DNA of 32,866 nucleotides from Bacteroidota bacterium (lineage in GTDB: Bacteria > Bacteroidota > Bacteroidia > Chitinophagales > JADIYW01), in the NCBI GenBank assembly GCA_028288625.1, contig JAQBNI010000136.1, forward strand, positions 1-32,866, in the 5' to 3' direction. The translations under genes and the position numbers were made by a program. The notes beneath the pieces were generated by a model. It did no database searches and had not been told where the DNA came from. It saw only the letters and a list, made by a program, of their open reading frames with translations. The number at the start of each line of letters is the position of its first letter. Position 1 is the stretch's first letter. Positions 10,401 to 16,956 of the stretch are shown piece after piece.

Positions 10401-10869
10401 GTGTAACCTGGACGGCGTTTAATCCGTTTGGAATGATATTGTTCCAGGAATCAATTGTACTGTCAGGTAATATGCTAACATTGCTGTCGGCGGAAAGCCA
10501 GAGTAACAAATTTGGATTTTGCGATGGATTTATGAAATTTAATTTATAAACCGGGCTAACAAGATAATAGGAATGGGTGCTTACAACACTTACCTGCCAG
10601 TATACCGAATCCGAGGAATTGCTGAACGTTACATCTGCGCTTGTAGCATTAACAACAATGTCTTTCAGGATCACCGTAAACCCGGGGTCATGCGCTATTC
10701 TCAATCTGTAAGAAGTAAAATTGAGTTGTGCATTCCAGCTAAACGTCACTTTAAAAGATGGGCTGATAAAATTATTCGGGGGCCACACCATGCTGATCTC
10801 AGCGAAACAGCTGCTGCCCATACAAATACATAATAACAGTGGAAAGAGTATTTTATTTCTTATTGACAT
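7402..10869 (-). CDS. Large secreted T9SS cargo protein with LamG-like and five PKD domains
   Basis: A 1155-residue secreted protein, counting from the ATG at 10869; a TTG four codons upstream is a worse start because it would precede the signal peptide. Residues 1-23 form a Sec signal (hydrophobic LFPLLLCICMG). An FN3-like segment (about 28-115) is followed by a concanavalin-A/LamG-like domain opening with LLLWLSADSNV (121-131) and RFDGVDDFLQ (177-186). Three short beta-domains carry WSTG motifs (near 361, 429 and 502). Five PKD domains occupy about 543-958, some with WDFGDGT-type cores. A CARDB-like stretch precedes a type A T9SS sorting domain (VYPNPAF at 1074 to the end). It is probably displayed on the surface as an adhesin or glycan-binding protein. 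No catalytic domain is recognised. Confidence 0.88.
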   Translation of the reverse strand: MSIRNKILFPLLLCICMGSSCFAEISMVWPPNNFISPSFKVTFSWNAQLNFTSYRLRIAHDPGFTVILKDIVVNATSADVTFSNSSDSVYWQVSVVSTHSYYLVSPVYKLNFINPSQNPNLLLWLSADSNVSILPDSTIDSWNNIIPNGLNAVQVTPASRPKLVSNIPDLNNHRAVRFDGVDDFLQINSGGNVGNTYMMINWRGGGISFPNYEGILTRQNASINANVFFTVGAGTPLVRNGIGGYYDNNVYMNNAPSFNFFPLNLYRVLSGRRASSSIDNVPNFTIGRDPDGGASRSWNGDIPELIISKAGSSQSESDSMHAYLFNKYAPPVSLGKDIITGTSFSDTLRLFAENRFLSYLWSTGAITNSTVVLTGGTYTIKTKDIFGFDTQDDIEVYPYRRLKNNTVAFCEGDSLVIDLGITSPFTFSWSTGSTSNKITVKTSGRYTVRIRDRKGQEIIDTLNVVVDLPQLSILPDVSGILHVCKNEKLFLNTATFIDSIHWSTGSTSNFIILTTPGTYTVYARTAPGCVISKTFNVVISGEAPIADFILPKGCQSSPTLFIDSSIAQGTGSVITNWKWTFGDDSTQFITNPAHAYTNLGNYHVGLKITTNQGCSDSISKTITVNKKPVPLFSNTIACAGNPTIFIDGSIANSTAVTHWTWDFSGLGTITDIQNPSFRFPSAGTYNVRLTATNSNSCFDTATHQIAVSPSPIADFLADSVCGRTPVSFKFTASAVPPSTLTTHTWDFGDGTQESVIVNAQHQYLNPGEYIVQLVVRSSDQCIDTVSKAIRVFDFPVVDFITSQTQCTGKEIQFTDISYTPDSTAITKWHWFFSGQATDTIQNPKYIFNTEGNYTIQLTASNAVGCTGTKLRSIAVSAPPSPKFTFSPQNGLPPLNVSYFNQSSANGNYIWDYGDGSSPVVGYNPPQHTYTVKGTYPIKLTATDFKGCTDSLVQYILVDKAYLDGVLATISITPDGAFYQVRITILNNSNIEIRSLGLSLQLNGGSTIRENWTGSLLPGRSVDYIFTGEIKLGTNSVPVICATIDNINDNSPEDRTDNNSSCKELSVGRFDVLTVYPNPAFDNINFGIMLPQAGRVHIDLINYLGQEMYSVDYDGVKGYNNLPMPTMELNSAVYIAEITFSGETIRKKFMRKDLKK

Positions 10870-10982
10870 ATAACAATACAAGATACTAAATTTTTAGGAG
10901 AATACTTTAACTAAAACCACAAAAATTATGTTAAGACAGGTGTTGAAAACATCGAAATACAATTAATATCGAGGCATAAAAT

Positions 10983-12182
10983 TTACTTATCACCCCAGCA
11001 TAATCTTATATGCTTTAATTCGGAAAAAGCCGAATCAATCGACCGGATGGTATTGGTTATATTAAAAGAATCGATGTATTCCCGTCTTATGCCATTTTTT
11101 CTATCTGTAATCATTCTTATTATACAATCAGACATCTCCGATGGGTCCGAGGGATTGAAATAATACCCGTAACTGCTGAGTTGCTCTTTATGTCCTGCTA
11201 TATTACTGCACGCTACAGGACAGCCTAATTTAGCTGCTTCTATTAAGGGCATATTTGTTGGACCAAGAAATGTGGGCATCACTAAACCTAAAGAATTCAG
11301 GTAAACCCACTTTAACTCTTCTTCCGGGATAAATCCAAGGTCGATAATTTTGTCTTTTAACCCTAGTTCATCGATCATTTTAAAAATATATTCTTTGTTC
11401 CCTTTATCTGATCCGGTAAATATTAATCTTAAAGTTGGAAATTCCTGAAGTACATTCTTAAAGGCAAGCAAAAGATTATAATGATTTTTATGTACCCAAT
11501 ATTGTGCAGGATAATGAATAAAGAATAAACCGTCCTCCAGTTTTGCAGGTTTTTGCGCGAGCACATCTTCGTGTATTATTCCGGAAGGAAAGGTTGGAAC
11601 AACTTTTATCCTGTTTTCATTTATGTTTAAATATTTTATGGCATCCGATTTTCCTGCCTCGGATTCAGTAAAGATGAGAAGGGCTTTATGCAGATAATTA
11701 TCGATATGCTTTTTTCTTGATTCAAATATGCCATTCATGCTTACTTCCGGAAACGCATACATCGTTAAATGACCAAGATCCCATAATGTATATATATAAG
11801 GAAAATCCGGGAAAACACAATCAGGCACAACATAATATATGATATCGACAACGGCATTCAGTTCTTTATCAAGCTTTTTTTGATGTTCTTTATTTATGTT
11901 TAACAGGCGCTTCTTTAAGGAGGGAAAAAGAGAACTAATGATGGATAGCTTCGCCAGGAAATTCAACATCTTATTATAAGGCAAAGGTTGCCATATTATT
12001 TTATAATAATTCCCGTATACCGGATTCCGGGATAAAGGTGTGTTGTTTAAAAATATGATCTCTGCATCTTTAAATTCAAACGAATTAAATTTATTAATGA
12101 GTTGTGTATAATAGCCATAACCCCCGCCATGTTCAGGCATTATATCATCATTTAACCATACTCCAACTCTTAATTTTCTCAT
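10983..12182 (-). CDS. Glycosyltransferase family 4 (GT-B fold)
   Basis: A 399-residue GT4-type glycosyltransferase. The N-terminal lobe has a glycine-rich acceptor loop (EHGGGYGYYTQL, about 18-29). The C-terminal lobe shows the donor-site pattern: LIFTGSDKGN, then KIIDLGFIPEEELKWVY, then PTFLGPTNMPLIEAAKLGCPV, in which the Glu of LIEAA is the usual nucleotide-sugar ligand. This is the arrangement of mannosyl-, rhamnosyl- and glucosyltransferases of polysaccharide clusters. It is the last gene of the operon that starts at 15518, 38 bp after the methyltransferase gene. Sugar specificity is not readable. The last residues (LCWGDK) extend slightly past the usual family end. Confidence 0.86.
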   Translation of the reverse strand: MRKLRVGVWLNDDIMPEHGGGYGYYTQLINKFNSFEFKDAEIIFLNNTPLSRNPVYGNYYKIIWQPLPYNKMLNFLAKLSIISSLFPSLKKRLLNINKEHQKKLDKELNAVVDIIYYVVPDCVFPDFPYIYTLWDLGHLTMYAFPEVSMNGIFESRKKHIDNYLHKALLIFTESEAGKSDAIKYLNINENRIKVVPTFPSGIIHEDVLAQKPAKLEDGLFFIHYPAQYWVHKNHYNLLLAFKNVLQEFPTLRLIFTGSDKGNKEYIFKMIDELGLKDKIIDLGFIPEEELKWVYLNSLGLVMPTFLGPTNMPLIEAAKLGCPVACSNIAGHKEQLSSYGYYFNPSDPSEMSDCIIRMITDRKNGIRREYIDSFNITNTIRSIDSAFSELKHIRLCWGDK

Positions 12183-12220
12183 TCAGATCTTGAAAAACTT
12201 TTTAAGCATTTTCTTTTTAG

Positions 12221-12964
12221 TTATGGCATTTTATATATAGAGACAGAATACCAATCTGTGTACGGACGACGTGTTGTTAGCCATGTATAATGATTTAGTT
12301 CCGTAAATGCTCCTGCAAAAGCAGAGAGTTCAGGGAGGAATAAATACCTGACCATGTGCTGTTCCCTGAATGTGTTTTCTTTCCCGTTTGACTTTTCTGT
12401 AACCTGTATTTCATAATTAACCTCTACTGCATTCTTGTCGTAATGCATTACCGGTTCTGCTTTTCGTACTACTTTTATCAGGTCGTTTTCTATTTGTTTC
12501 TCCCGCACTACCGGAGGATCCGTCAATACTCCCGGACCATACCAGTAATCAAAAATAAATAATCCGCCCTCTTTTAAATGTAACCGGACGGTTTCAAATA
12601 CTGCTTCTATATCCTTATTCCCGGTTTGATAGCTCATGACATGAAACAGCGCAACAACTACGTCATACTTTTTATTTAAGCGCACGGTCCGGATATCACC
12701 CTGGTCAAAAGTGATATTTGTTGTGTTGTTAGTACGCCTGGCTATATCTATCATGTCCTGCGATAAGTCTATACCTGATACATCATATCCCAATTTCGCA
12801 AATTCAAAATCATGGCGACCGGTTCCGCAGCCAAGGTTTAAAATAGTTTTAGCGCCGGGAAGATTTTCTTGTATAAGGTTATTAATGTAATCTGCTTCAT
12901 GCTTATAATCTTTATCGTTGTAAAGCAGATCATAGTATGCGGAATAGATTTTAAACATACTCAT
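12221..12964 (-). CDS. Class I SAM-dependent methyltransferase
   Basis: A 247-residue methyltransferase. Motif I is intact (ILNLGCGTGRHDFEFAKLG, residues 41-59), the acidic residue binding the SAM ribose is at D66 in SGIDLS, and the post-motif region runs YDVVVALFHVMSYQT. The C-terminal half is a beta-rich lobe as seen in sugar N- or C-methyltransferases of natural-product and O-antigen clusters. Its start codon overlaps the stop of the upstream DegT gene (bases 12961-12964 read ATGA on the minus strand), so the two are translationally coupled. Co-expression with an aminotransferase suggests methylation of an amino sugar made by that enzyme, which is inference. Met3 is an alternative start. 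Confidence 0.83.
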   Translation of the reverse strand: MSMFKIYSAYYDLLYNDKDYKHEADYINNLIQENLPGAKTILNLGCGTGRHDFEFAKLGYDVSGIDLSQDMIDIARRTNNTTNITFDQGDIRTVRLNKKYDVVVALFHVMSYQTGNKDIEAVFETVRLHLKEGGLFIFDYWYGPGVLTDPPVVREKQIENDLIKVVRKAEPVMHYDKNAVEVNYEIQVTEKSNGKENTFREQHMVRYLFLPELSAFAGAFTELNHYTWLTTRRPYTDWYSVSIYKMP

Positions 12965-14085
12965 TTTAAGATCTCATATAATTTATCAGAAACAATCCTC
13001 ATTTCATTATCTGTGATTGCCAACCCGCTTGGTATATAGAATCCTCTCCTGGCAATGCGTTCACCAACCGGGTATGATTCATTTTTAAACAAACCCATCT
13101 TATGAAATACGGGTTGTTCATGCATACACCAAAAGAAAGGTCTTGCACCAATCCCATTTTCACCTAATCTTTTTATTATTTCCTCTGCATTAAATGGAAC
13201 ATGATCCCGTAAGACCATGCCATAAACCCAGTAAATATTTTCTGCGTATGCGGTGTTTGATAAAGGCATTTCAAGCTTATCTTTCAGCCCGGATAATAAT
13301 TCCTCATACCTGCGACCTACCTTTCTTTTTTTTTCAATAAATGTATCCAGCCTTTCCAGCTGTGCAACACCTAATGCCGCCTGGAGATTTGTCATACGAT
13401 AATTGTATCCCAATTCTTCATGATAAAAACGTTTTTCAGGAATAAAGCATAAATTTCTAAGCGATCTGCATTTTTCTGCCAATTGATCATTATCTGTCAG
13501 TATCATTCCACCTTCTCCCGTTGTAATGTGTTTGTTAGGATAAAAACTTACACAGCTGATATCGCCAAAACTCCCTATCTGCTTACCGTTATACTGCTGC
13601 CCGATCTGTTCCGCTGCATCTTCAATGATCTTCAGATCGTATTTTTTTGCGAGGGCTAATATTTTGTCCATCTCTACCGGAAGACCATATATGTGCACTA
13701 CCATAATTGCACGCGTTTTCTTTGTGATCTTTGCTTCGATAAGATCAACGTCCATATTCCATGTTTCAGGATGAGCGTCAACCAGGACAGGAATTGCACC
13801 GACTCGCGTTATTGCTGATGCACAGCATATAATGGTAAAAGTGGGCATAATTACTTCGTCACCCTTTCCAATACCCAGTGCAATCACAGCTGCATCAAGC
13901 GCTACCGAACCATTGCATACGGCTATTCCATGCTTACGTCCCATAACGGTAGAAAAATTATCTTCCAGTTTCTTTACAAACGGTCCCTCTGAAGAAATCC
14001 AGCCTGTATCTATACATTCCTGCAAGTATTTTTTTTCATTACCGTCGAGAAGCGGGGCATTTACCGGAATAAAATTTTCACTCAT
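12961..14085 (-). CDS. DegT/DnrJ/EryC1/StrS aminotransferase, perosamine-synthase-like
   Basis: A 374-residue PLP-dependent sugar aminotransferase. The start is set at the ATG at 14085; a GTG two codons upstream at 14091 also keeps the frame. Landmarks, numbered from the ATG, are IAVCNGSVALD (phosphate loop), EDAAEQIGQ with D156, and SFYPNKHITTGEGG with the PLP lysine at K185. ITTGEGG is characteristic of 4-aminotransferases such as GDP-perosamine synthase, which act on 4-keto-6-deoxy nucleotide sugars. It therefore probably makes a different amino sugar from the wbpE product at 4858. The downstream methyltransferase overlaps by 4 bp and a cupin gene lies 53 bp upstream. The exact substrate is uncertain because no 4,6-dehydratase is in the window. 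Confidence 0.85.
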   Translation of the reverse strand: MSENFIPVNAPLLDGNEKKYLQECIDTGWISSEGPFVKKLEDNFSTVMGRKHGIAVCNGSVALDAAVIALGIGKGDEVIMPTFTIICCASAITRVGAIPVLVDAHPETWNMDVDLIEAKITKKTRAIMVVHIYGLPVEMDKILALAKKYDLKIIEDAAEQIGQQYNGKQIGSFGDISCVSFYPNKHITTGEGGMILTDNDQLAEKCRSLRNLCFIPEKRFYHEELGYNYRMTNLQAALGVAQLERLDTFIEKKRKVGRRYEELLSGLKDKLEMPLSNTAYAENIYWVYGMVLRDHVPFNAEEIIKRLGENGIGARPFFWCMHEQPVFHKMGLFKNESYPVGERIARRGFYIPSGLAITDNEMRIVSDKLYEILK

Positions 14086-14138
14086 TTTCACTCAATTTTG
14101 TTACGGATAAAATTTAAAAATATCCATAGCTATTCGAT

Positions 14139-14582
14139 TTATTTAATAATTACATCGTGTGATTTTACATGATCAAATCTTACCTTATCAACCTCACCTA
14201 CATAGGGTCCTTGTTTTACCTCTATCATTTCAGAAGCTTCCATCATTTCAAAACCGTGCCCCCCCGCCGCCAGCAAAATTACATCTCCGTTTAAAAGTAT
14301 ACGGCTTTCAATATAATTTTGGCTGTCATCATAAAAATCTACGCGGACCTTACCTGATTTAATAAATAATACTTCCTGTGTCTGAATAACTTCCCTTGAC
14401 ACCAGGTTATGCCTGTGCGGAGGAATAACATATCCTTCAGGACGGTTCATATATCCCAGCTGCTGAGAAAAATTATCTTCTGTAAAGAACGCAATGCCGT
14501 TTTGATAATAGGTATTCCTGATAATAAGACCAAGTAATTTATCGCCGTTAAGTATCTTTTCTATTTTTTTTTCTTCGTCCAT
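14139..14582 (-). CDS. Cupin-domain protein of a glycan cluster
   Basis: A 147-residue single-domain cupin, cytosolic (no signal peptide). The first cupin motif supplies H56 and H58 (PPHRHN) and probably E70 (QEVLFIKSG). The second supplies H109 within GDVILLAAGGHGFEM. These could bind one metal ion. It sits between the GT2 and DegT genes of the same operon, with 12 bp to the GT2 gene. Sugar-cluster cupins include 3,4-ketoisomerases (FdtA/QdtA) and epimerases (RmlC), but this sequence does not match either closely. A role in handling the keto-sugar substrate of the neighbouring aminotransferase is plausible and unproven. The C-terminal third (EVDKVRFDHV) is not recognised. Confidence 0.72.
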   Translation of the reverse strand: MDEEKKIEKILNGDKLLGLIIRNTYYQNGIAFFTEDNFSQQLGYMNRPEGYVIPPHRHNLVSREVIQTQEVLFIKSGKVRVDFYDDSQNYIESRILLNGDVILLAAGGHGFEMMEASEMIEVKQGPYVGEVDKVRFDHVKSHDVIIK

Positions 14583-14594
14583 CAGGTGCGCACA

Positions 14595-15518
14595 TTAATT
14601 TGTAAATAATCCACGTAAAGTACTTATTATTTTCTTTATAGAAAAATCCCTCACGGGTTCCCTTTCTTCCTTTAACAACTTGCAGTATTCTTTAAAAAAC
14701 CATTCAGATTCACGGATAGATATTTTTTCAACCTGAATATAATCAACGGGATGCTGATTGATATTCCAGACACCGCAATGTATTCCGGAGTTATCCAAGC
14801 CAATGTTCTCTACTATTGGCTTTGTGGGTTGAAGACAATATTTGTTGTGAATAAACAAGGACGCGTGCCACCTGATTGCCCATGAATCAATAGTTCCTTT
14901 GATTTGTCCTTCCAGCATTTCAATAAATTTGTGTGTACCTCTTCTGTTAAAATCATATTGCAATTGCGCATCGATAATTTTATCCAGCAACACCTTCGTA
15001 TTGGGGTTAAATAATTTCCAGGACCTTTGCCAGGTTGCCCAACCCCAACAATCGCCACCCTTTAAAAAGAAAGTGGATTCGGGATAATAAGTTGTATCCA
15101 GGTTATAGTTCCAGGCATGTATACAGCCCACTGCGTCATCATTTAAATAAAGATCCAGAGCATCGTTCATGTATCTTAAAAATCCTGGGGAAGGTATTAT
15201 GTCATCTTCAAGAACGATAATTTTTTCATGCCTGTTAATAATTTCAGTAACCCCTTCAATGATTGATCCTGCTAATCCTTTATTCGATGAGTGTTCATTA
15301 ATAATAACTTTCTTAAATCGTTTTTCACTGCGGACAATTTCCCGGGTTTCTTTAATTTTCAGCAACACATCTGTATCGGCATTATCTTTTGCTCCATCAC
15401 AATAAATATACAGGATACTGTCTTCTGCCTCTTTGTTTTTTGCAAGGGCATCCAATGTCTGTTGCGTATGCCGGGGACGCATGTATGTAAAAAGAACGAT
15501 GGGTGCAAGAGTTCTCAT
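14595..15518 (-). CDS. Glycosyltransferase, GT-A fold (GT2-like/GNT-I-like)
   Basis: A 307-residue GT-A glycosyltransferase. The N-terminus (APIVLFTYMRPRHTQQTL) is the usual nucleotide-binding strand and helix. The metal-binding acidic motif is VLEDDIIPSPGFL with E104, D105 and D106, and the acceptor-side segment GGDCWGWATWQRSWKLF follows at about 154-170. This combination is seen in bacterial homologues related to the GNT-I clan. It is the promoter-proximal gene of the operon 15518 to 10983: a near-perfect promoter (-7 TATATTTG) ends 17 bp before its ATG. It should add a sugar to the polysaccharide made with the downstream genes. Donor unknown. Confidence 0.82.
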   Translation of the reverse strand: MRTLAPIVLFTYMRPRHTQQTLDALAKNKEAEDSILYIYCDGAKDNADTDVLLKIKETREIVRSEKRFKKVIINEHSSNKGLAGSIIEGVTEIINRHEKIIVLEDDIIPSPGFLRYMNDALDLYLNDDAVGCIHAWNYNLDTTYYPESTFFLKGGDCWGWATWQRSWKLFNPNTKVLLDKIIDAQLQYDFNRRGTHKFIEMLEGQIKGTIDSWAIRWHASLFIHNKYCLQPTKPIVENIGLDNSGIHCGVWNINQHPVDYIQVEKISIRESEWFFKEYCKLLKEEREPVRDFSIKKIISTLRGLFTN

Positions 15519-15535
15519 GCAGGTAAATTTCTTTG

Positions 15536-15543
15536 CAAATATA
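15536..15543 (-). promoter_or_regulatory. Promoter -7 element of the second glycan operon
   Basis: On the minus strand these bases read TATATTTG, an exact match to the Bacteroidota -7 consensus TAnnTTTG. No TTTG is found 19-20 bp upstream; the nearest candidate is TTTC at a short 17-bp spacing. Transcription would start about 10-12 bp before the ATG of the GT2 gene at 15518, giving a very short leader. Confidence 0.55.
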
Positions 15544-15655
15544 CCGATTAAATCGCTTAAGAAATTGAATCTCTTCAGCAGGTCTTAAATTTTGGCACAC
15601 TATAAGACTGAAGGAATACAGTAAGACCGGGGCAATAATTTTTGTTTGATTAAAA

Positions 15656-16105
15656 CTAACCTTCCACTAAAAACAAAGGCTGATCATATTCAACTGCCTG
15701 CGCATTATCTACCATTACTTTGATTATTTTGCCGGAGACTTCACTTTGTATCTCGTTAAACAATTTCATGGCTTCAATAACACAAAGCACATCTCCCTTT
15801 TTTATTTTGTCTCCAACTTTTACAAAAGGTTCTTTATCGGGAGAAGAAGAACGGTAGAATGTACCGATCATTGGAGCTTTAATGGTTGTAAAATTGCCTG
15901 CAGGAAGTTGAGTTTCGGAAGTTAATTCATTTTTTTTTTCACCTGTTGAAGATGCAGCAGATGAAGGCAAATTTATATTAGAAGAATTTACCTGCACCTG
16001 GTTCGATCGGATCGTGATCTTCAGATCTCCTTCCTCTACAGTCAATTCTCCGAGATTATTATTGTTGAGTAACTGTATGAGTTTTTTTATCAGGGGAATA
16101 TCCAT
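15656..16105 (-). CDS. accB: Biotin carboxyl carrier protein of acetyl-CoA carboxylase
   Basis: A 149-residue BCCP, the carrier that moves carboxybiotin between biotin carboxylase and carboxyltransferase in the first step of fatty acid synthesis. The N-terminal helix (IPLIKKLIQLLNNNN) and strand (ELTVEEGDLKITI) are as in AccB. A flexible Ser/Thr/Ala/Glu-rich linker (about 40-75) leads to the biotinyl domain, which begins at IKAPMIGTFY, with the biotin-accepting lysine K114 in IEAMKLFNE. The gene follows efp but is separated from it by an intrinsic terminator and has its own promoter whose -7 element ends 4 bp before the ATG. accC, often the next gene, is absent; the glycan operon follows instead. 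Confidence 0.95.
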   Translation of the reverse strand: MDIPLIKKLIQLLNNNNLGELTVEEGDLKITIRSNQVQVNSSNINLPSSAASSTGEKKNELTSETQLPAGNFTTIKAPMIGTFYRSSSPDKEPFVKVGDKIKKGDVLCVIEAMKLFNEIQSEVSGKIIKVMVDNAQAVEYDQPLFLVEG

Positions 16106-16109
16106 AATT

Positions 16110-16139
16110 CAAATATAGCTAATTTTAGATTTTTTCAAT
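16110..16139 (-). promoter_or_regulatory. accB promoter, apparently leaderless
   Basis: On the minus strand an exact -7 element, TATATTTG (16117-16110), is preceded after 18 bp by ATTG (16139-16136), a three-of-four match to the -33 TTTG. Only AATT separates the -7 element from the accB ATG at 16105, so the transcript would begin at or within a few bases of the start codon. The -33 part overlaps the T-tract of the upstream terminator. Confidence 0.6.
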
Positions 16140-16165
16140 AAAAAAACTCCGCAATGAGCGGAGTT
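16138..16165 (-). terminator. Intrinsic terminator of the DUF177-rpmF-efp operon
   Basis: A perfect 8-bp stem, AACTCCGC (16145-16152) with GCGGAGTT (16158-16165), has a 5-base loop. Read on the minus strand it is followed by a run of T residues (plus-strand A-tract starting near 16139). It lies 20 bp after the efp stop and before accB, so it should end the efp transcript. Confidence 0.85.
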
Positions 16166-16185
16166 GTATTTCAATCTATATTATT

Positions 16186-16752
16186 TTATCCTTTTACACG
16201 TTCCATGTAATCGCCTGTATCCGTGTTTACTTTTATCTTGTCTCCGATATTAATAAATAAAGGGATCATCACCTTGCCGCCGGTTGAAACTGTACATGGT
16301 CGCAAAGTATTTGTCGCAGTATCTCCTCTTACACCCGGCTCTGCATAAGTTACTTCCACTGTAACAGTAGCAGGCAGCGTAACTGTTAAAGGTAATTCAT
16401 CTTCAGCACGTACTGCAATTTTCACCATCATTCCTTCAGTCAAAAAATCAGGTGAATTGATAATGTTTTTTTCAATAGTAATTTGCTCGTATGTTTCATT
16501 ATTCATGAAATTATAAATATCCCCTTCCTGGTAAAGGAATTGGTACTCGCGATGCTCTATACGAACTTCATCTATTTTTACTCCTGAAGGAAAAGTATTT
16601 TCCAAAACTCTTCCGTTTGTAACGCTCTTTAATTTAGTGCGCACAAATGCAGGACCCTTGCCCGGCTTTACGTGCAAAAATTCAACGATCTGGTAAATAT
16701 CAGAGTTGAAATTAATACACATACCATTTCTAATATCAGAAGTAGATGCCAT
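16186..16752 (-). CDS. efp: Translation elongation factor P
   Basis: A 188-residue elongation factor P, which binds between the P and E sites of stalled ribosomes and helps form peptide bonds at polyproline stretches. Three beta-barrel domains are visible: a KOW-like domain I with the loop KPGKGPAF, an OB domain around FMNNETYEQI, and a C-terminal OB domain ending in GDYMERVKG. K32 of the loop lies where E. coli EF-P carries its modified Lys34; no modification gene is nearby. The gene is 6 bp downstream of rpmF and ends at a strong intrinsic terminator. Length is normal for the family. Confidence 0.97.
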   Translation of the reverse strand: MASTSDIRNGMCINFNSDIYQIVEFLHVKPGKGPAFVRTKLKSVTNGRVLENTFPSGVKIDEVRIEHREYQFLYQEGDIYNFMNNETYEQITIEKNIINSPDFLTEGMMVKIAVRAEDELPLTVTLPATVTVEVTYAEPGVRGDTATNTLRPCTVSTGGKVMIPLFINIGDKIKVNTDTGDYMERVKG

Positions 16753-16758
16753 AAGTGA

Positions 16759-16950
16759 TTATGCTTTTACGTATCCCTCGATCAATACTTTTCCGTTGTA
16801 ATATAAATCATTACCGGAAACATATGCCCTGTGTGAAAGGTGGCTTTCGCCGGTAACCTTGCAAGTGGATACGTTTGCAATTTCCATTTTGTAATGCGTA
16901 CGTCTTTTGTCGCGTCTTGAAGTCGATTGTCTTCGTTTCGGATGTGCCAT
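16759..16950 (-). CDS. rpmF: Large-subunit ribosomal protein bL32
   Basis: A 63-residue ribosomal protein bL32, recognised by its highly basic N-terminus (AHPKRRQSTSRRDKRRTHYK). It has one cysteine only (in VSTCKVTG), so it is the zinc-free form without the CxxC...CxxC ribbon. It lies 6 bp after the DUF177 gene and 6 bp before efp, a conserved linkage across bacteria. Length is as expected. Confidence 0.97.
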   Translation of the reverse strand: MAHPKRRQSTSRRDKRRTHYKMEIANVSTCKVTGESHLSHRAYVSGNDLYYNGKVLIEGYVKA

Positions 16951-16956
16951 TTTAAG

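Noticed and set aside
13832-14110. A 92-codon plus-strand frame over the start of the DegT gene
   Set aside because: It is antisense to conserved DegT residues and has no supporting promoter or domain.
14106-14126. Possible hairpin GGATA/TATCC upstream of the DegT gene
   Set aside because: The stem is only 5 bp with an 11-base AT loop and no T-tract; it is not distinguishable from chance in AT-rich DNA.
15397-15600. A 67-codon minus-strand frame overlapping the start of the GT2 gene
   Set aside because: It overlaps the GT2 coding region and its promoter in another frame, has no family likeness, and is cysteine-rich in a way that fits chance.
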